Shown piece by piece: positions 16,730 to 25,959 of a stretch of DNA of 64,000 nt. The notes under the pieces are model-generated. The model saw only the letters and a program-made list of their open reading frames with translations, was not told the origin of the DNA and did not search any database. The DNA lies in NCBI RefSeq assembly GCF_904848625.1, contig NZ_CAJHCP010000019.1:40246-104245 (forward strand). The letters run 5' to 3'. Numbering within the stretch: position 1 is the stretch's first letter; each line of letters opens with the position of its first letter. The DNA comes from Paraburkholderia metrosideri. GTDB taxonomy: Bacteria; Pseudomonadota; Gammaproteobacteria; Burkholderiales; Burkholderiaceae. A program made the position numbers and the translations under genes.

Positions 16730-18199
16730 TTAACGCGGCAGTTCCGAATGACCCATCAGGAACGCATCGACGGAACGCGCGCACTGACGGCCTTCGCGAA
16801 TCGCCCACACCACCAGCGACTGGCCACGACGCATGTCGCCCGCCGTGAACACCTTGTCCACCGACGTGTAATACGCCTTGTCGCCTTCGGTCGCAGCACG
16901 CACGTTGCCGCGCGCATCCTTGTCGACGCCGAACGCTTCGAGCACCGGCGACACCGGCTGCGTGAAGCCCATCGCGAGCAGCACCAGATCGGCCTTCATT
17001 TCGAATTCGGAGTTCGGCACTTCCACCATCTTGCCGTCCTTCCATTCGACACGCGCCGCGATCAGCTTCTCGATCTTGCCGTTCTTGCCTTCCAGACGCT
17101 TGGTCGCCACCGCCCAATCGCGCTCGCAGCCTTCGTCATGCGACGACGACGTGCGCAGCTTGATCGGCCAGTACGGCCACACGAGCGGCTTGTTCTCTTC
17201 TTCCGGCGGCTGCGGCAGCAGTTCGAATTGCGTGACGCTCTTCGCGCCATGACGATTCGACGTACCCACGCAGTCCGAACCCGTATCGCCGCCGCCGATC
17301 ACGACGACGTGCTTGCCCTTCGCGAGCAACTGGTCCGTGACCTTGTCGCCGGCGTTGACCTTGTTCTGCTGCGGCAGGAATTCCATCGCGTAATGGATAC
17401 CTTCCAGCTCACGGCCCGGCACCGGCAGATCGCGCGGCGTTTCCGAACCGCCAGCGACCACGACCGCGTCGAACTGTTCTTTCAGTTCAGCCGGCGTGAT
17501 GGTTTCCTTCGCCGTATTGCCGATGTATTCCGGCAGCGATCCTTCCTTGCCGATGAAAACGTTCGCGCGGAACGTCACGCCTTCGGCTTCCATCTGGCGC
17601 ATGCGGCGGTCGATCAGCCACTTTTCCAGCTTGAAGTCGGGAATGCCATAACGCAGCAGGCCGCCGATGCGGTCGTTCTTTTCGAACACCGTCACATCGT
17701 GCCCCGCGCGCGCGAGTTGTTGTGCGACAGCCAGACCCGCGGGGCCAGAACCGACCACCGCGACCTTCTTGCCGGTCTTATGCTTCGGCGGCTGCGGAGC
17801 CACCCAGCCTTCGGCCCAGGCTTTGTCGATGATCGCGTGTTCGATCGACTTGATGCCGACCGGATCGTCGTTAATGCCAAGCGTGCAGGCTGCTTCGCAC
17901 GGTGCCGGGCAGATGCGGCCCGTGAACTCCGGGAAATTATTCGTGGAGTGCAGCACTTCAATCGCGTTCTTCCAGTCCTGATGGAACACCAGGTCGTTGA
18001 AGTCCGGAATGATGTTGTTCACCGGGCAGCCGTTGTTGCAGAACGGAATGCCGCAGTCCATGCAACGTGCGCCTTGAATCTTCGCTTCGTCGTCGCTCAA
18101 TGCGGCGACGAATTCCTTGTAGTGCTTCACACGCGTGAGCGGAGCTTCGTACGTCTCGTGGCGACGTTCGAACTCGAGAAAACCGGTTGCCTTGCCCAT
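16730..18199 (-). CDS. gltD: Glutamate synthase small subunit GltD
   Basis: The 489-residue beta subunit of NADPH-dependent glutamate synthase takes electrons from NADPH through FAD and passes them via iron-sulfur clusters to GltB. The N-terminal Cys clusters CMDCGIPFCNNGCP and CPAPCEAAC are present, followed by two nucleotide-binding folds (VGSGPAGLAVAQQLARAG near 151 and VVIGGGDTGSDCVG). It ends with VVWAIREGRQCARSVD. It lies 171 bases after gltB and completes ammonia assimilation with it. Confidence 0.96.
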   Translation of the reverse strand: MGKATGFLEFERRHETYEAPLTRVKHYKEFVAALSDDEAKIQGARCMDCGIPFCNNGCPVNNIIPDFNDLVFHQDWKNAIEVLHSTNNFPEFTGRICPAPCEAACTLGINDDPVGIKSIEHAIIDKAWAEGWVAPQPPKHKTGKKVAVVGSGPAGLAVAQQLARAGHDVTVFEKNDRIGGLLRYGIPDFKLEKWLIDRRMRQMEAEGVTFRANVFIGKEGSLPEYIGNTAKETITPAELKEQFDAVVVAGGSETPRDLPVPGRELEGIHYAMEFLPQQNKVNAGDKVTDQLLAKGKHVVVIGGGDTGSDCVGTSNRHGAKSVTQFELLPQPPEEENKPLVWPYWPIKLRTSSSHDEGCERDWAVATKRLEGKNGKIEKLIAARVEWKDGKMVEVPNSEFEMKADLVLLAMGFTQPVSPVLEAFGVDKDARGNVRAATEGDKAYYTSVDKVFTAGDMRRGQSLVVWAIREGRQCARSVDAFLMGHSELPR

Positions 18200-18370
18200 G
18201 TGGTTCTCTTCTCTATCTGTATCAGGTGGGGTGATCTACACCCGCCGCGCGTCGAATGATCGAGAGGCGGCGGGTACGGCTAAATGTGACGTCTGCTGTC
18301 GGCGAGGAGTTAGCGCTTCGCGCTTACTCCCGTTCCATGCAAAGCATCTTGAGCGGCAGTCTGGGCTGGC

Positions 18371-21300
18371 TTAAGCGGCGAGAACTTCCTTGTTCGCCTT
18401 CTTCGCTGCCATCTCGCCCAATGCGCGCTTGTATTCGGTCGGGAACACCTTCACGAATTGACGGCGCGATGCATCCCAGTTTTCGAGCAATGCTTTCGCA
18501 CGCGGCGAACCGGTGAACTGGAAGTGACGCTCGATGAGGCCCTTCAGCAACGCTTCGTCAGTCGTCTCGCAATGCCACAGGCCCTTGTCGACCGTGCGTT
18601 CCTGTTCGGCCTGTTGCAAGACCGGGTCGAGCGCAACCATCGACTTGTTGCACTTGCTTGCGAACGTGCTGTCCGGATCGAACACATAGGCGACGCCGCC
18701 CGACATGCCGGCCGCGAAGTTACGGCCCGTTTCGCCGAGCACGACCACCGTGCCGCCCGTCATGTATTCGCAGCCGTGGTCGCCCGTACCTTCGACAACC
18801 GACGTCGCGCCCGAGTTACGCACGCAGAAACGCTCGCCCGCGACGCCGCGGAAGAATGACTCGCCTTCGATCGCGCCGTACATCACCGTGTTGCCGCAGA
18901 TGATGTTCTCTTCCGACTTGCCGCGGAAATCGTTGGTCGGACGGATGATGATGCGGCCACCCGACAGGCCCTTGCCCACGTAGTCGTTACCGTCGCCGAC
19001 CAGATCCAGCGTGACACCCTTCGCGAGGAACGCGCCGAAGCTCTGACCTGCGGTGCCCTTCAACTGGATGTGGATCGAGTCGTCAGGCAGGCCGTCGTGG
19101 CCGTACTTCTTCGCGATCACGCCGGACAGCATCGCGCCGACCGTACGGTTCACGTTGCGCACCGGCTGGATGAACGACACGTGTTCGCCCTTGTCCAGCG
19201 CGGCCTTTGCCTTCTCGATCAGCGTGTGGTCGAGTGCCTTGTCCAGACCGTGGTCCTGCACGTCGACGTGCTTGCGTGCCACTTCCGCACCGACTTGCGG
19301 CAGGTAGAACACACGCGAGAAGTCCAGACCCTTCGCCTTCCAGTGCTCGATACCCTTCTTCATGTCGAGCAGTTCGGCGTGACCGATCAGGTCGTCGAAC
19401 TTGCGGATACCCAGTTGCGCCATGATTTCGCGCGCTTCTTCCGCAACGAAGAAGAAGAAGTTGACGACGTGTTCCGGCTGGCCCTGGAACTTCGCACGCA
19501 GCACCGGATCTTGCGTCGCAACGCCGACCGGGCAGGTGTTCAGATGGCACTTGCGCATCATGATGCAGCCTTCGACGACGAGCGGAGCCGTCGCGAAACC
19601 GAACTCGTCCGCGCCGAGCAGCGCGCCGATCACGATGTCGCGGCCGGTCTTCATCTGACCGTCGGCCTGCACGCGGATACGGCCGCGCAACTGGTTCAGC
19701 ACCAGCGTTTGCTGCGTTTCGGCGAGACCCAGTTCCCACGGCGTACCGGCATGCTTGACCGACGACAGCGGCGACGCACCCGTGCCACCGTCATGACCGG
19801 CGATCACCACGTGGTCGGCCTTCGCCTTCGCCACACCGGCTGCAACCGTACCGACGCCCGATTCCGACACCAGCTTCACCGAGATGCTCGACGACTCGTT
19901 GACGTTCTTCAGATCGTGGATCAGTTGCGCCAGATCTTCGATCGAGTAGATGTCGTGGTGCGGCGGCGGCGAAATCAGGCCAACGCCCGGCACCGAGCAG
20001 CGCAGCTTGCCGATGTACTCAGACACCTTGTGGCCCGGCAACTGACCGCCTTCGCCCGGCTTTGCTCCCTGCGCCATCTTGATCTGGATCTGATCGGCCG
20101 ACGCGAGGTATTCCGCCGTCACGCCGAACCGGCCCGACGCCACCTGCTTGATGCGCGAACGCAGCGAGTCGCCTGCCTTCAGCGGAATGTCCGCGACCAC
20201 TTCGTCGCCGATGATCGACTTCATCGTGTCGCCGTTCTTGATCGGAATGCCGCGCAGTTCGTTGCGATAACGGTTCGCGTCTTCGCCACCCTCACCGGTG
20301 TTCGACTTGCCGCCGATGCGGTTCATCGCGACCGCCAGCGTGGCGTGCGCTTCGGTGCTGATCGAACCCATCGACATCGCGCCGGTCGCGAAACGCTTGA
20401 CGATGTCCTTCGCCGATTCGACTTCGTCGAGCGGGATCGCCTTGGTCGGGTCGAACTTGAATTCGAACAGGCCGCGGAACGTCATGTGGCGCTTGGTCTG
20501 ATCGTTGATCAGATGCGCGTATTCCTTGTACGTCTGATACGAGTTGCTGCGTGCCGAGTGTTGCAGCTTGGCGATCGCATCCGGCGTCCACATGTGTTCT
20601 TCGCCGCGCACGCGGTACGCGTACTCACCGCCCGCGTCGAGCATGTTCGCGAGGATCGGGTTGTCGCCGAACGCGTCGCGGTGCAGACGGATCGCTTCTT
20701 CCGCGACGTCGAACAGGCCGATACCGCCGACCTTCGACGACGTGCCCCGGAAGTACTTCATCACGAGGTCTTCAGCCAGGCCGACTGCTTCGAAAATCTG
20801 CGCGCCGGTGTACGACATGTAGGTCGAAATGCCCATCTTCGACATGACCTTCATCAGGCCCTTGCCGACTGCCTTCGTGAAGTTATAGACCGCCTTTTCT
20901 GCCGACAGGTCGCCCTTCAGACCGCCTGCGAGCTGGCCGAGCGTTTCCATCGCGAGGTACGGGTGAACGGCTTCAGCGCCGTAGCCCGCGAGCAACGCGA
21001 AGTGGTGCGTTTCACGCGCCGAGCCGGTTTCGACGACCAGACCCGTGCTCGTGCGCAGACCTTGCTGCACCAGGTGCGTGTGGATTGCGGCGGTAGCCAG
21101 CAGCGCCGGGATCGCGACGTTGTCGCGGTCGGTCTTGCGGTCCGACACGATCAGCATGTTGTAGCCGGACTTGACGGCATCGACCGCTTCCGCGCACAGC
21201 GACGCGAGACGCGCTTCGATACCTTCCTTGCCCCAGGCCACCGGATAGCAGATGTTCAGTTCGTACGAGCTGAACTTGCCGCCCGTGTACTGATCGATCG

Positions 21301-23074
21301 CGCGGATCTTCGCGATGTCCTTGAAGTCGAGCACGGGCTGCGACACTTCGAGACGCATCGGCGGGTTGATGTTGTTCGTGTCCAGCAGGTTCGGCTTCGG
21401 ACCGACGAACGACACCAGCGACATCACCATGTTTTCACGGATCGGGTCGATCGGCGGGTTCGTGACTTGCGCGAACAACTGCTTGAAGTAGTGATACAGC
21501 GTCTTGTTCTTGTTGGACATGACCGCCAGCGGCGAGTCGTTGCCCATCGAGCCGACCGCTTCTTCACCGGCTTGCGCCATCGGCGCCATCAGGAACTTGA
21601 GGTCTTCCTGCGTGTAACCGAATGCCTGCTGGCGATCCAGCAAAGCAGCGGCTTCGCGGCGTTCCGTCACGACGTCTTCGGCCTTCGGCTCGATCTCGTC
21701 GAGCTTGATCCGGACCGCGTCGATCCAGCTCTTGTACGGCTTCGCGTTCGCGAGGTTGTCCTTCAGTTCCTTGTCGTCGATGATGCGGCCGTGCTCCATG
21801 TCGATCAGGAACATCTTGCCCGGCTGCAGACGCCACTTCTTGACGATCTTCGACTCGGGGATCAGCAACGTGCCCGCTTCCGACGCCATGATGACGAGGT
21901 CGTCGTCCGTGACGATGTAGCGCGCCGGACGCAGACCGTTACGGTCGAGCGTCGCGCCGATCTGACGGCCGTCGGTGAACGCGATCGCGGCGGGGCCGTC
22001 CCACGGCTCCATCATCGCGGCGTGGTATTCGTAGAACGCGCGGCGGTTGTCGTCCATCAGCGTGTGCTGTTCCCAGGCTTCCGGGATCATCATCATCATC
22101 GCGTGGACGAGCGGGTAGCCGGCCATCACCAGCAGTTCGAGGCAGTTGTCGAACGACGCGGTGTCGGATTGGCCCGGGTAGATCAGCGGCCACAGCTTCG
22201 GCAGGTCGTCGCCGAGCACGTGCGACGCGATTGCGCCGGTACGGGCGTTCAGCCAGTTGACGTTGCCCTTGACCGTGTTGATTTCGCCGTTGTGGGCGAT
22301 CATCCGGTACGGGTGAGCCAGTTCCCATGCCGGGAACGTGTTGGTCGAGAAGCGTTGGTGCACCAGCGCCAGCGCCGAGACGGTGCGCTCGTCCTGCAGG
22401 TCGCGGTAGTACACGCCGACCTGACCGGCCAGCAGCAGGCCCTTGTAGACCACCGTGCGCGCCGACATGGACGGCACGAAGTATTCCTTGCCGTGCTTGA
22501 GCTTGAGCGCCTGGATGCGGTGGCTCGCGGTCTTGCGGATCACGTACAGCTTCCGCTCGAGCGCGTCCGTCACGATGATGTCCTTGCCGCGGCCGATGAA
22601 GATCTGACGGATCAGCGGCTCGCTCGCCTTCACGGTCGGCGAAATCGGCATGGTGTGGTCGACCGGCACGTCGCGCCAGCCCAGCACGACCTGGCCTTCG
22701 GCCTTCACCGTACGTTCCAGTTCCTGTTCGCAGGCGAGGCGCGATGCGTGTTCCTTCGGCAGGAACACCATACCGACGCCGTACTCGCCGTACGGCGGCA
22801 AAGTCACGCCCTGCTTGGCCATTTCCTCGCGATAGAAGCCGTCCGGGATCTGGATCAGGATGCCCGCGCCGTCGCCCATCAGCGGATCGGCGCCGACAGC
22901 GCCCCGGTGGTCGAGATTCTCGAGAATCTTCAGACCCTGCTCGATGATCTCGTGGCTTTTGTGGCCCTTGATGTGGGCAACGAAGCCGACGCCGCAGGCG
23001 TCATGCTCGTTTTGCGGGTCGTACAGACCTTGCGCGGCGGGAACCGGATGAGTCGGTTGCAGGTGGTCGTTCAT
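18371..23074 (-). CDS. gltB: Glutamate synthase large subunit GltB
   Basis: The 1567-residue alpha subunit converts glutamine and 2-oxoglutarate to two glutamates. A 26-residue propeptide precedes the N-terminal nucleophile (HDACGVGF, Cys27) of the glutaminase domain. The central and FMN-binding synthase domains follow (GGKSNTGEGGEDANRY; LPGHKVSEYIGKLR; GHDGGTGASPLSS), with the 3Fe-4S cysteine region CIMMRKCHLNTCPVG, and the C-terminal GXGXG beta-helix (GNTVMYGAIEGESFFRGVAGERF). Length and order match full-length GltB. It is transcribed with gltD. Confidence 0.97.
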   Translation of the reverse strand: MNDHLQPTHPVPAAQGLYDPQNEHDACGVGFVAHIKGHKSHEIIEQGLKILENLDHRGAVGADPLMGDGAGILIQIPDGFYREEMAKQGVTLPPYGEYGVGMVFLPKEHASRLACEQELERTVKAEGQVVLGWRDVPVDHTMPISPTVKASEPLIRQIFIGRGKDIIVTDALERKLYVIRKTASHRIQALKLKHGKEYFVPSMSARTVVYKGLLLAGQVGVYYRDLQDERTVSALALVHQRFSTNTFPAWELAHPYRMIAHNGEINTVKGNVNWLNARTGAIASHVLGDDLPKLWPLIYPGQSDTASFDNCLELLVMAGYPLVHAMMMMIPEAWEQHTLMDDNRRAFYEYHAAMMEPWDGPAAIAFTDGRQIGATLDRNGLRPARYIVTDDDLVIMASEAGTLLIPESKIVKKWRLQPGKMFLIDMEHGRIIDDKELKDNLANAKPYKSWIDAVRIKLDEIEPKAEDVVTERREAAALLDRQQAFGYTQEDLKFLMAPMAQAGEEAVGSMGNDSPLAVMSNKNKTLYHYFKQLFAQVTNPPIDPIRENMVMSLVSFVGPKPNLLDTNNINPPMRLEVSQPVLDFKDIAKIRAIDQYTGGKFSSYELNICYPVAWGKEGIEARLASLCAEAVDAVKSGYNMLIVSDRKTDRDNVAIPALLATAAIHTHLVQQGLRTSTGLVVETGSARETHHFALLAGYGAEAVHPYLAMETLGQLAGGLKGDLSAEKAVYNFTKAVGKGLMKVMSKMGISTYMSYTGAQIFEAVGLAEDLVMKYFRGTSSKVGGIGLFDVAEEAIRLHRDAFGDNPILANMLDAGGEYAYRVRGEEHMWTPDAIAKLQHSARSNSYQTYKEYAHLINDQTKRHMTFRGLFEFKFDPTKAIPLDEVESAKDIVKRFATGAMSMGSISTEAHATLAVAMNRIGGKSNTGEGGEDANRYRNELRGIPIKNGDTMKSIIGDEVVADIPLKAGDSLRSRIKQVASGRFGVTAEYLASADQIQIKMAQGAKPGEGGQLPGHKVSEYIGKLRCSVPGVGLISPPPHHDIYSIEDLAQLIHDLKNVNESSSISVKLVSESGVGTVAAGVAKAKADHVVIAGHDGGTGASPLSSVKHAGTPWELGLAETQQTLVLNQLRGRIRVQADGQMKTGRDIVIGALLGADEFGFATAPLVVEGCIMMRKCHLNTCPVGVATQDPVLRAKFQGQPEHVVNFFFFVAEEAREIMAQLGIRKFDDLIGHAELLDMKKGIEHWKAKGLDFSRVFYLPQVGAEVARKHVDVQDHGLDKALDHTLIEKAKAALDKGEHVSFIQPVRNVNRTVGAMLSGVIAKKYGHDGLPDDSIHIQLKGTAGQSFGAFLAKGVTLDLVGDGNDYVGKGLSGGRIIIRPTNDFRGKSEENIICGNTVMYGAIEGESFFRGVAGERFCVRNSGATSVVEGTGDHGCEYMTGGTVVVLGETGRNFAAGMSGGVAYVFDPDSTFASKCNKSMVALDPVLQQAEQERTVDKGLWHCETTDEALLKGLIERHFQFTGSPRAKALLENWDASRRQFVKVFPTEYKRALGEMAAKKANKEVLAA

Positions 23075-23315
23075 GGGGACACCGTCTGTAGGGGGCCTGA
23101 CAGGCCGTTAAACCATTTTTCTATTGCCGCAGTTTGCGAAGCAACTGCGACGGCGCTACCTACGCGGGGGATGCTACGCGTATCAAAAAAGCGCCGGAAT
23201 TCGAAATATACGCGACGAATCAATGGAATAGCAAATAAAACCGTATGATTGAACCCCAATTATCAAATTGGTGCATCGCACTTAATTTTTAATGGTGCCA
23301 CATCAAAATGGGGCA

Positions 23316-23345
23316 AAAGAAAACGGCATGCGCGATGCCGTTTTC
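23316..23345 (-). terminator. Rho-independent terminator after the Y1-like gene
   Basis: AAACGGCAT and ATGCCGTTT form a 9-bp stem with a 5-base loop. Read on the minus strand it is followed by TTTTCTTTTG. It separates the Y1-like gene from gltB. Confidence 0.8.
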
Positions 23346-23370
23346 ATACAGCCCTTTGATGCAAAACGCT

Positions 23371-24078
23371 TTATTGGGTATGAGGCGTCTCGCGGACCTT
23401 GCGCGGCCGGCCTCGCGGCAGCGGCGATACGCGCCGATTTGCGGCCCGCGCGGCCCATTCGCGGTAGGTGTCGCTGCCCAGAACCCAACCTTTTAACGTG
23501 GCCTGCTGAAGTTGACTGGCTTCGCGTTCGTCGAGCGGCTGCTCACACAACTCGCGATACGCGCGCTGACGTTCGAACGGCGTATTGCCAAGCGACCAGT
23601 ACAGCGGGTGATCGGTAATCAGGCTGTCGAGCGTCAGGCCGATGTGATGCCGGTAGCTGGACCACCGGTAATCCTCTGGCGCGCTCACCAGTTGCGCACG
23701 CACCGGACACATTTCGACGACGCGGCTCGCCAGCAGAAAGTATCGCTCTCCCTCAATGACCGTGGCACGATAGCGCCCCTCCCACAACGTTCCGCGACGC
23801 GCGTAACGCCGGTTGAAGTGCGCGACGTAGCGACGCCCTACCGCCTGCATTGCTTTAGGCAGGCTCGATTCCTCGGTGGGCGTGACGAGCAGTTGCACGG
23901 CGCCGGGCATCAACGCGTATGCGTGGATGGACAGGTGATGGTCGCGCGAAGCCGCCTTCAGGCAGTCGATGAAGAGTTCGTAGTCCTGGTCGTCGACGAA
24001 TGCGGGCTGCTGATCGAGCCCGCGAAGGATGACGTGCTGCGGCTGGTCAGGGACATAAAGACGTGCAAGCCGTGCCAT
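23371..24078 (-). CDS. Y1/RAYT-family transposase-like protein with degenerate HUH motif
   Basis: A 235-residue protein with the IS200/REP-associated tyrosine transposase fold: MARLARLYVPDQPQHVILRG at the start, HAYALMP before the metal site, GRRYVAHFNRRYARRGTLWEGRY and the VEMCPVRAQLVSAPEDYRWSS block. The two metal-binding histidines of the expected NHVH motif are replaced: residues 59-62 read Gly-Ala-Val-Gln. A candidate catalytic Tyr remains at 84. No flanking inverted repeats or target duplication were seen. It has its own terminator. It is probably a domesticated DNA-binding protein, not an active element; it lies upstream of gltB. Confidence 0.82.
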   Translation of the reverse strand: MARLARLYVPDQPQHVILRGLDQQPAFVDDQDYELFIDCLKAASRDHHLSIHAYALMPGAVQLLVTPTEESSLPKAMQAVGRRYVAHFNRRYARRGTLWEGRYRATVIEGERYFLLASRVVEMCPVRAQLVSAPEDYRWSSYRHHIGLTLDSLITDHPLYWSLGNTPFERQRAYRELCEQPLDEREASQLQQATLKGWVLGSDTYREWAARAANRRVSPLPRGRPRKVRETPHTQ

Positions 24079-24265
24079 GCTGGATTATCCGATAGTCGCG
24101 TTGGTACATACCCGAAGGTCCGAAGAGCCGCATGCGCCGGAGGTTCGACGCGGCGCGGCCAGGCCAGAAAGCGCGCGGCGCTTAGGGAGAAAGCTCTAAC
24201 CGCCGCGTATGGTTAGTTTCAAACGTTCTCGTCATAATGAGCGGGCCTTTTTTGGAGGAGCACAT

Positions 24266-24991
24266 ATGAAATTAAAACAGGCCGTAACGGGGATCGCAGC
24301 GTTAGCTTGCATGTCAACAGCAGCGCATGCGCAATCGGCCGGTACCCTTTACTTCACGACGGGCTGGTTCCACCTGGCACCTCAATCGAGCAGCAAGCCG
24401 CTGACGATCACAAGCCTTGGCGGAAGCCCGACTAACATCACCGAACCCAACACCGGCGCATCGCTCGATTCAGCCGATACCATCGGCTTCACCGCCGGCT
24501 ACTTCGTCACCGACCACATCGCCACTGAATTTGTCTTAGGCGTCCCGCCCAAGTTCGATCTGCAAGGCACGGGTAGCTTCGAACCATTCGGCACACTGGG
24601 TTCGGCAAAACAGTGGAGCCCGACTCTGCTGTTCAAGTACTACTTCAACGAACCGACCGCCGCGTTCCGACCATATCTCGGCCTCGGTGTGAGCCGCATC
24701 TGGTTCACAGACGAAAAGATCACCAACAACGCTTTCCTGGCCAACGTTCTGCATGGTCCGACCAGCGTCTCCACGGATAGTTCGTGGGAACCCGTGTTTA
24801 ATGCCGGTTTCACCTACGCGTTCGCCAAGCACTGGTTCGCTGGCCTCTCGATCTCCTATCTGCCGCTCAGTACCACCGCCAAGCTGACCACTGCGGCGAC
24901 CACACCGGTCGGCGTACTGACTGCGACCTCGCAAACCAAGATCAAGCTGAACCCGATCGTTAGCTACGTCAACATCGGTTACCGTTTCTAA
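24266..24991 (+). CDS. ompW: OmpW-family outer membrane protein
   Basis: A 241-residue porin-like protein of the OmpW family, an eight-stranded outer-membrane barrel linked to passage of small hydrophobic compounds. It has a signal peptide (AVTGIAALACMSTAAHAQS), the family segment ADTIGFTAGYFVTDHIATEFVLGVPPKFDL, the SPTLLFKYYFN strand, RPYLGLGVSRIWF and a C-terminal strand ending in Phe (YVNIGYRF) as needed for barrel assembly. GGAGGAG precedes the ATG at 24266. It is monocistronic with a strong terminator. Confidence 0.92.
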   Translation: MKLKQAVTGIAALACMSTAAHAQSAGTLYFTTGWFHLAPQSSSKPLTITSLGGSPTNITEPNTGASLDSADTIGFTAGYFVTDHIATEFVLGVPPKFDLQGTGSFEPFGTLGSAKQWSPTLLFKYYFNEPTAAFRPYLGLGVSRIWFTDEKITNNAFLANVLHGPTSVSTDSSWEPVFNAGFTYAFAKHWFAGLSISYLPLSTTAKLTTAATTPVGVLTATSQTKIKLNPIVSYVNIGYRF

Positions 24992-25051
24992 CGCTTCGGG
25001 AAAAAATTAGGGGCCGTTGAGTTAGGTTAGTCGAATTTTCGCGAGTTGGAC

Positions 25052-25089
25052 AACGCCGTCATTAAGCCAATGACGGCGTTTTTTATTTT
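25052..25089 (+). terminator. Rho-independent terminator of ompW
   Basis: AACGCCGTCATT pairs perfectly with AATGACGGCGTT around a 5-base loop, followed by TTTTATTTT. Confidence 0.93.
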
Positions 25090-25336
25090 GCGCGCCCACG
25101 GCGTGCACCAATTTCATGAGATGCAGCCCGCAGGCCCCGAACGTTTGTAAATTTGACCCGCACGCATGCCGCCCCGTGCAATATCTGCTGACGAAATTAC
25201 GCCTTTGTCACGCTCTCAAAGGCGTTGCAGCTTTGGCACCGAAGTTGCGTTCGCATGGTGTTTCCCGCGATACGACGCGATACTGCGTCATCATGAAACG
25301 CGTGGAATCTTTTTCATCCTCATCGACGGAGCGACC

Positions 25337-25717
25337 ATGACAGCACTTCCGAATACGAGAGACGCCCTCGGCGAATCCTGGACGAGCACGAGCCGCCGCG
25401 CGCGACGCATTGCCCGCCATAGCCGCCATGCGGCCGAAGATATTGCAGGCGAACTGCGCACGCTGATGTCCGAACTCGAGTCCACACTGGCAGACGGCAC
25501 CCAGGCCGACGCGGTGGCTTTGCGCGGCAAGTTGCGCAAACAACTGGAAACCGCACGAGCCCGCCTGAACGATACCCGCGAAGCCGTGCGCGAGCGCGCG
25601 GAAGTCGCGATGTCGGATGCCGACGATTACGTGCATGAAAATCCGTGGCAGACGATTGCGATCGTCGGCGGGGTCGCGCTAATTGCAGGGGCGCTGTTTG
25701 CGTCACGGCTGCGCTGA
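25337..25717 (+). CDS. DUF883/ElaB-like membrane-anchored protein
   Basis: A 126-residue protein: a charged helical N-terminal region with likely coiled coil (residues 30-95, rich in Ala, Arg and Glu), the conserved VHENPWQTIAIVGG motif and one C-terminal membrane segment ending ALFASRLR. This is the pattern of DUF883 proteins such as ElaB/YqjD, which bind the inner membrane and have been linked to ribosome association in stationary phase. GGAG precedes the ATG. It is monocistronic. Confidence 0.87.
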   Translation: MTALPNTRDALGESWTSTSRRARRIARHSRHAAEDIAGELRTLMSELESTLADGTQADAVALRGKLRKQLETARARLNDTREAVRERAEVAMSDADDYVHENPWQTIAIVGGVALIAGALFASRLR

Positions 25718-25959
25718 AGTGACGGCTGACATGCAGATTGGCGCTGACGCTTGCTGAGCAAGCGCCGGTCACGCGTCGATCGCAGAGCCAGTAGCATTCA
25801 GAGTGCCGCGCCGCCCCTACGGCGGCGGCGTCGCCACACCGGAAAAGCTTCACCGACTTGTGAGCGCGTTGGGCTGCGTATGTTGCAGGCCGGCGGCGCA
25901 CACCGCGTTTGCGCATTCTGCCGCCGCGGTTGGTGAAACGCGAGTTACCTGCGCGCCAC

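Noticed and set aside
16691..18259. A 522-codon plus-strand frame opposite gltD
   Set aside because: Same cause as the frame opposite gltB; gltD is unmistakable on the other strand.
19070..23248. A 1392-codon open frame on the plus strand opposite gltB
   Set aside because: It mirrors gltB exactly, is rich in Arg, His, Val and Asp as expected from the complement of biased GC-rich codons, and has no domain I recognise.
23271..23300. GTGC-ATC-GCAC inverted repeat upstream of gltB, considered as an NtrC or sigma-54 site
   Set aside because: Spacing does not match the NtrC consensus and no correct -24/-12 pair (TGGCAC-N5-TTGC) was found.
25808..25825. GCCGCC-CCTAC-GGCGGC hairpin between the DUF883-like gene and dgt
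   Set aside because: Short stem with no T-run; not enough to call a terminator.
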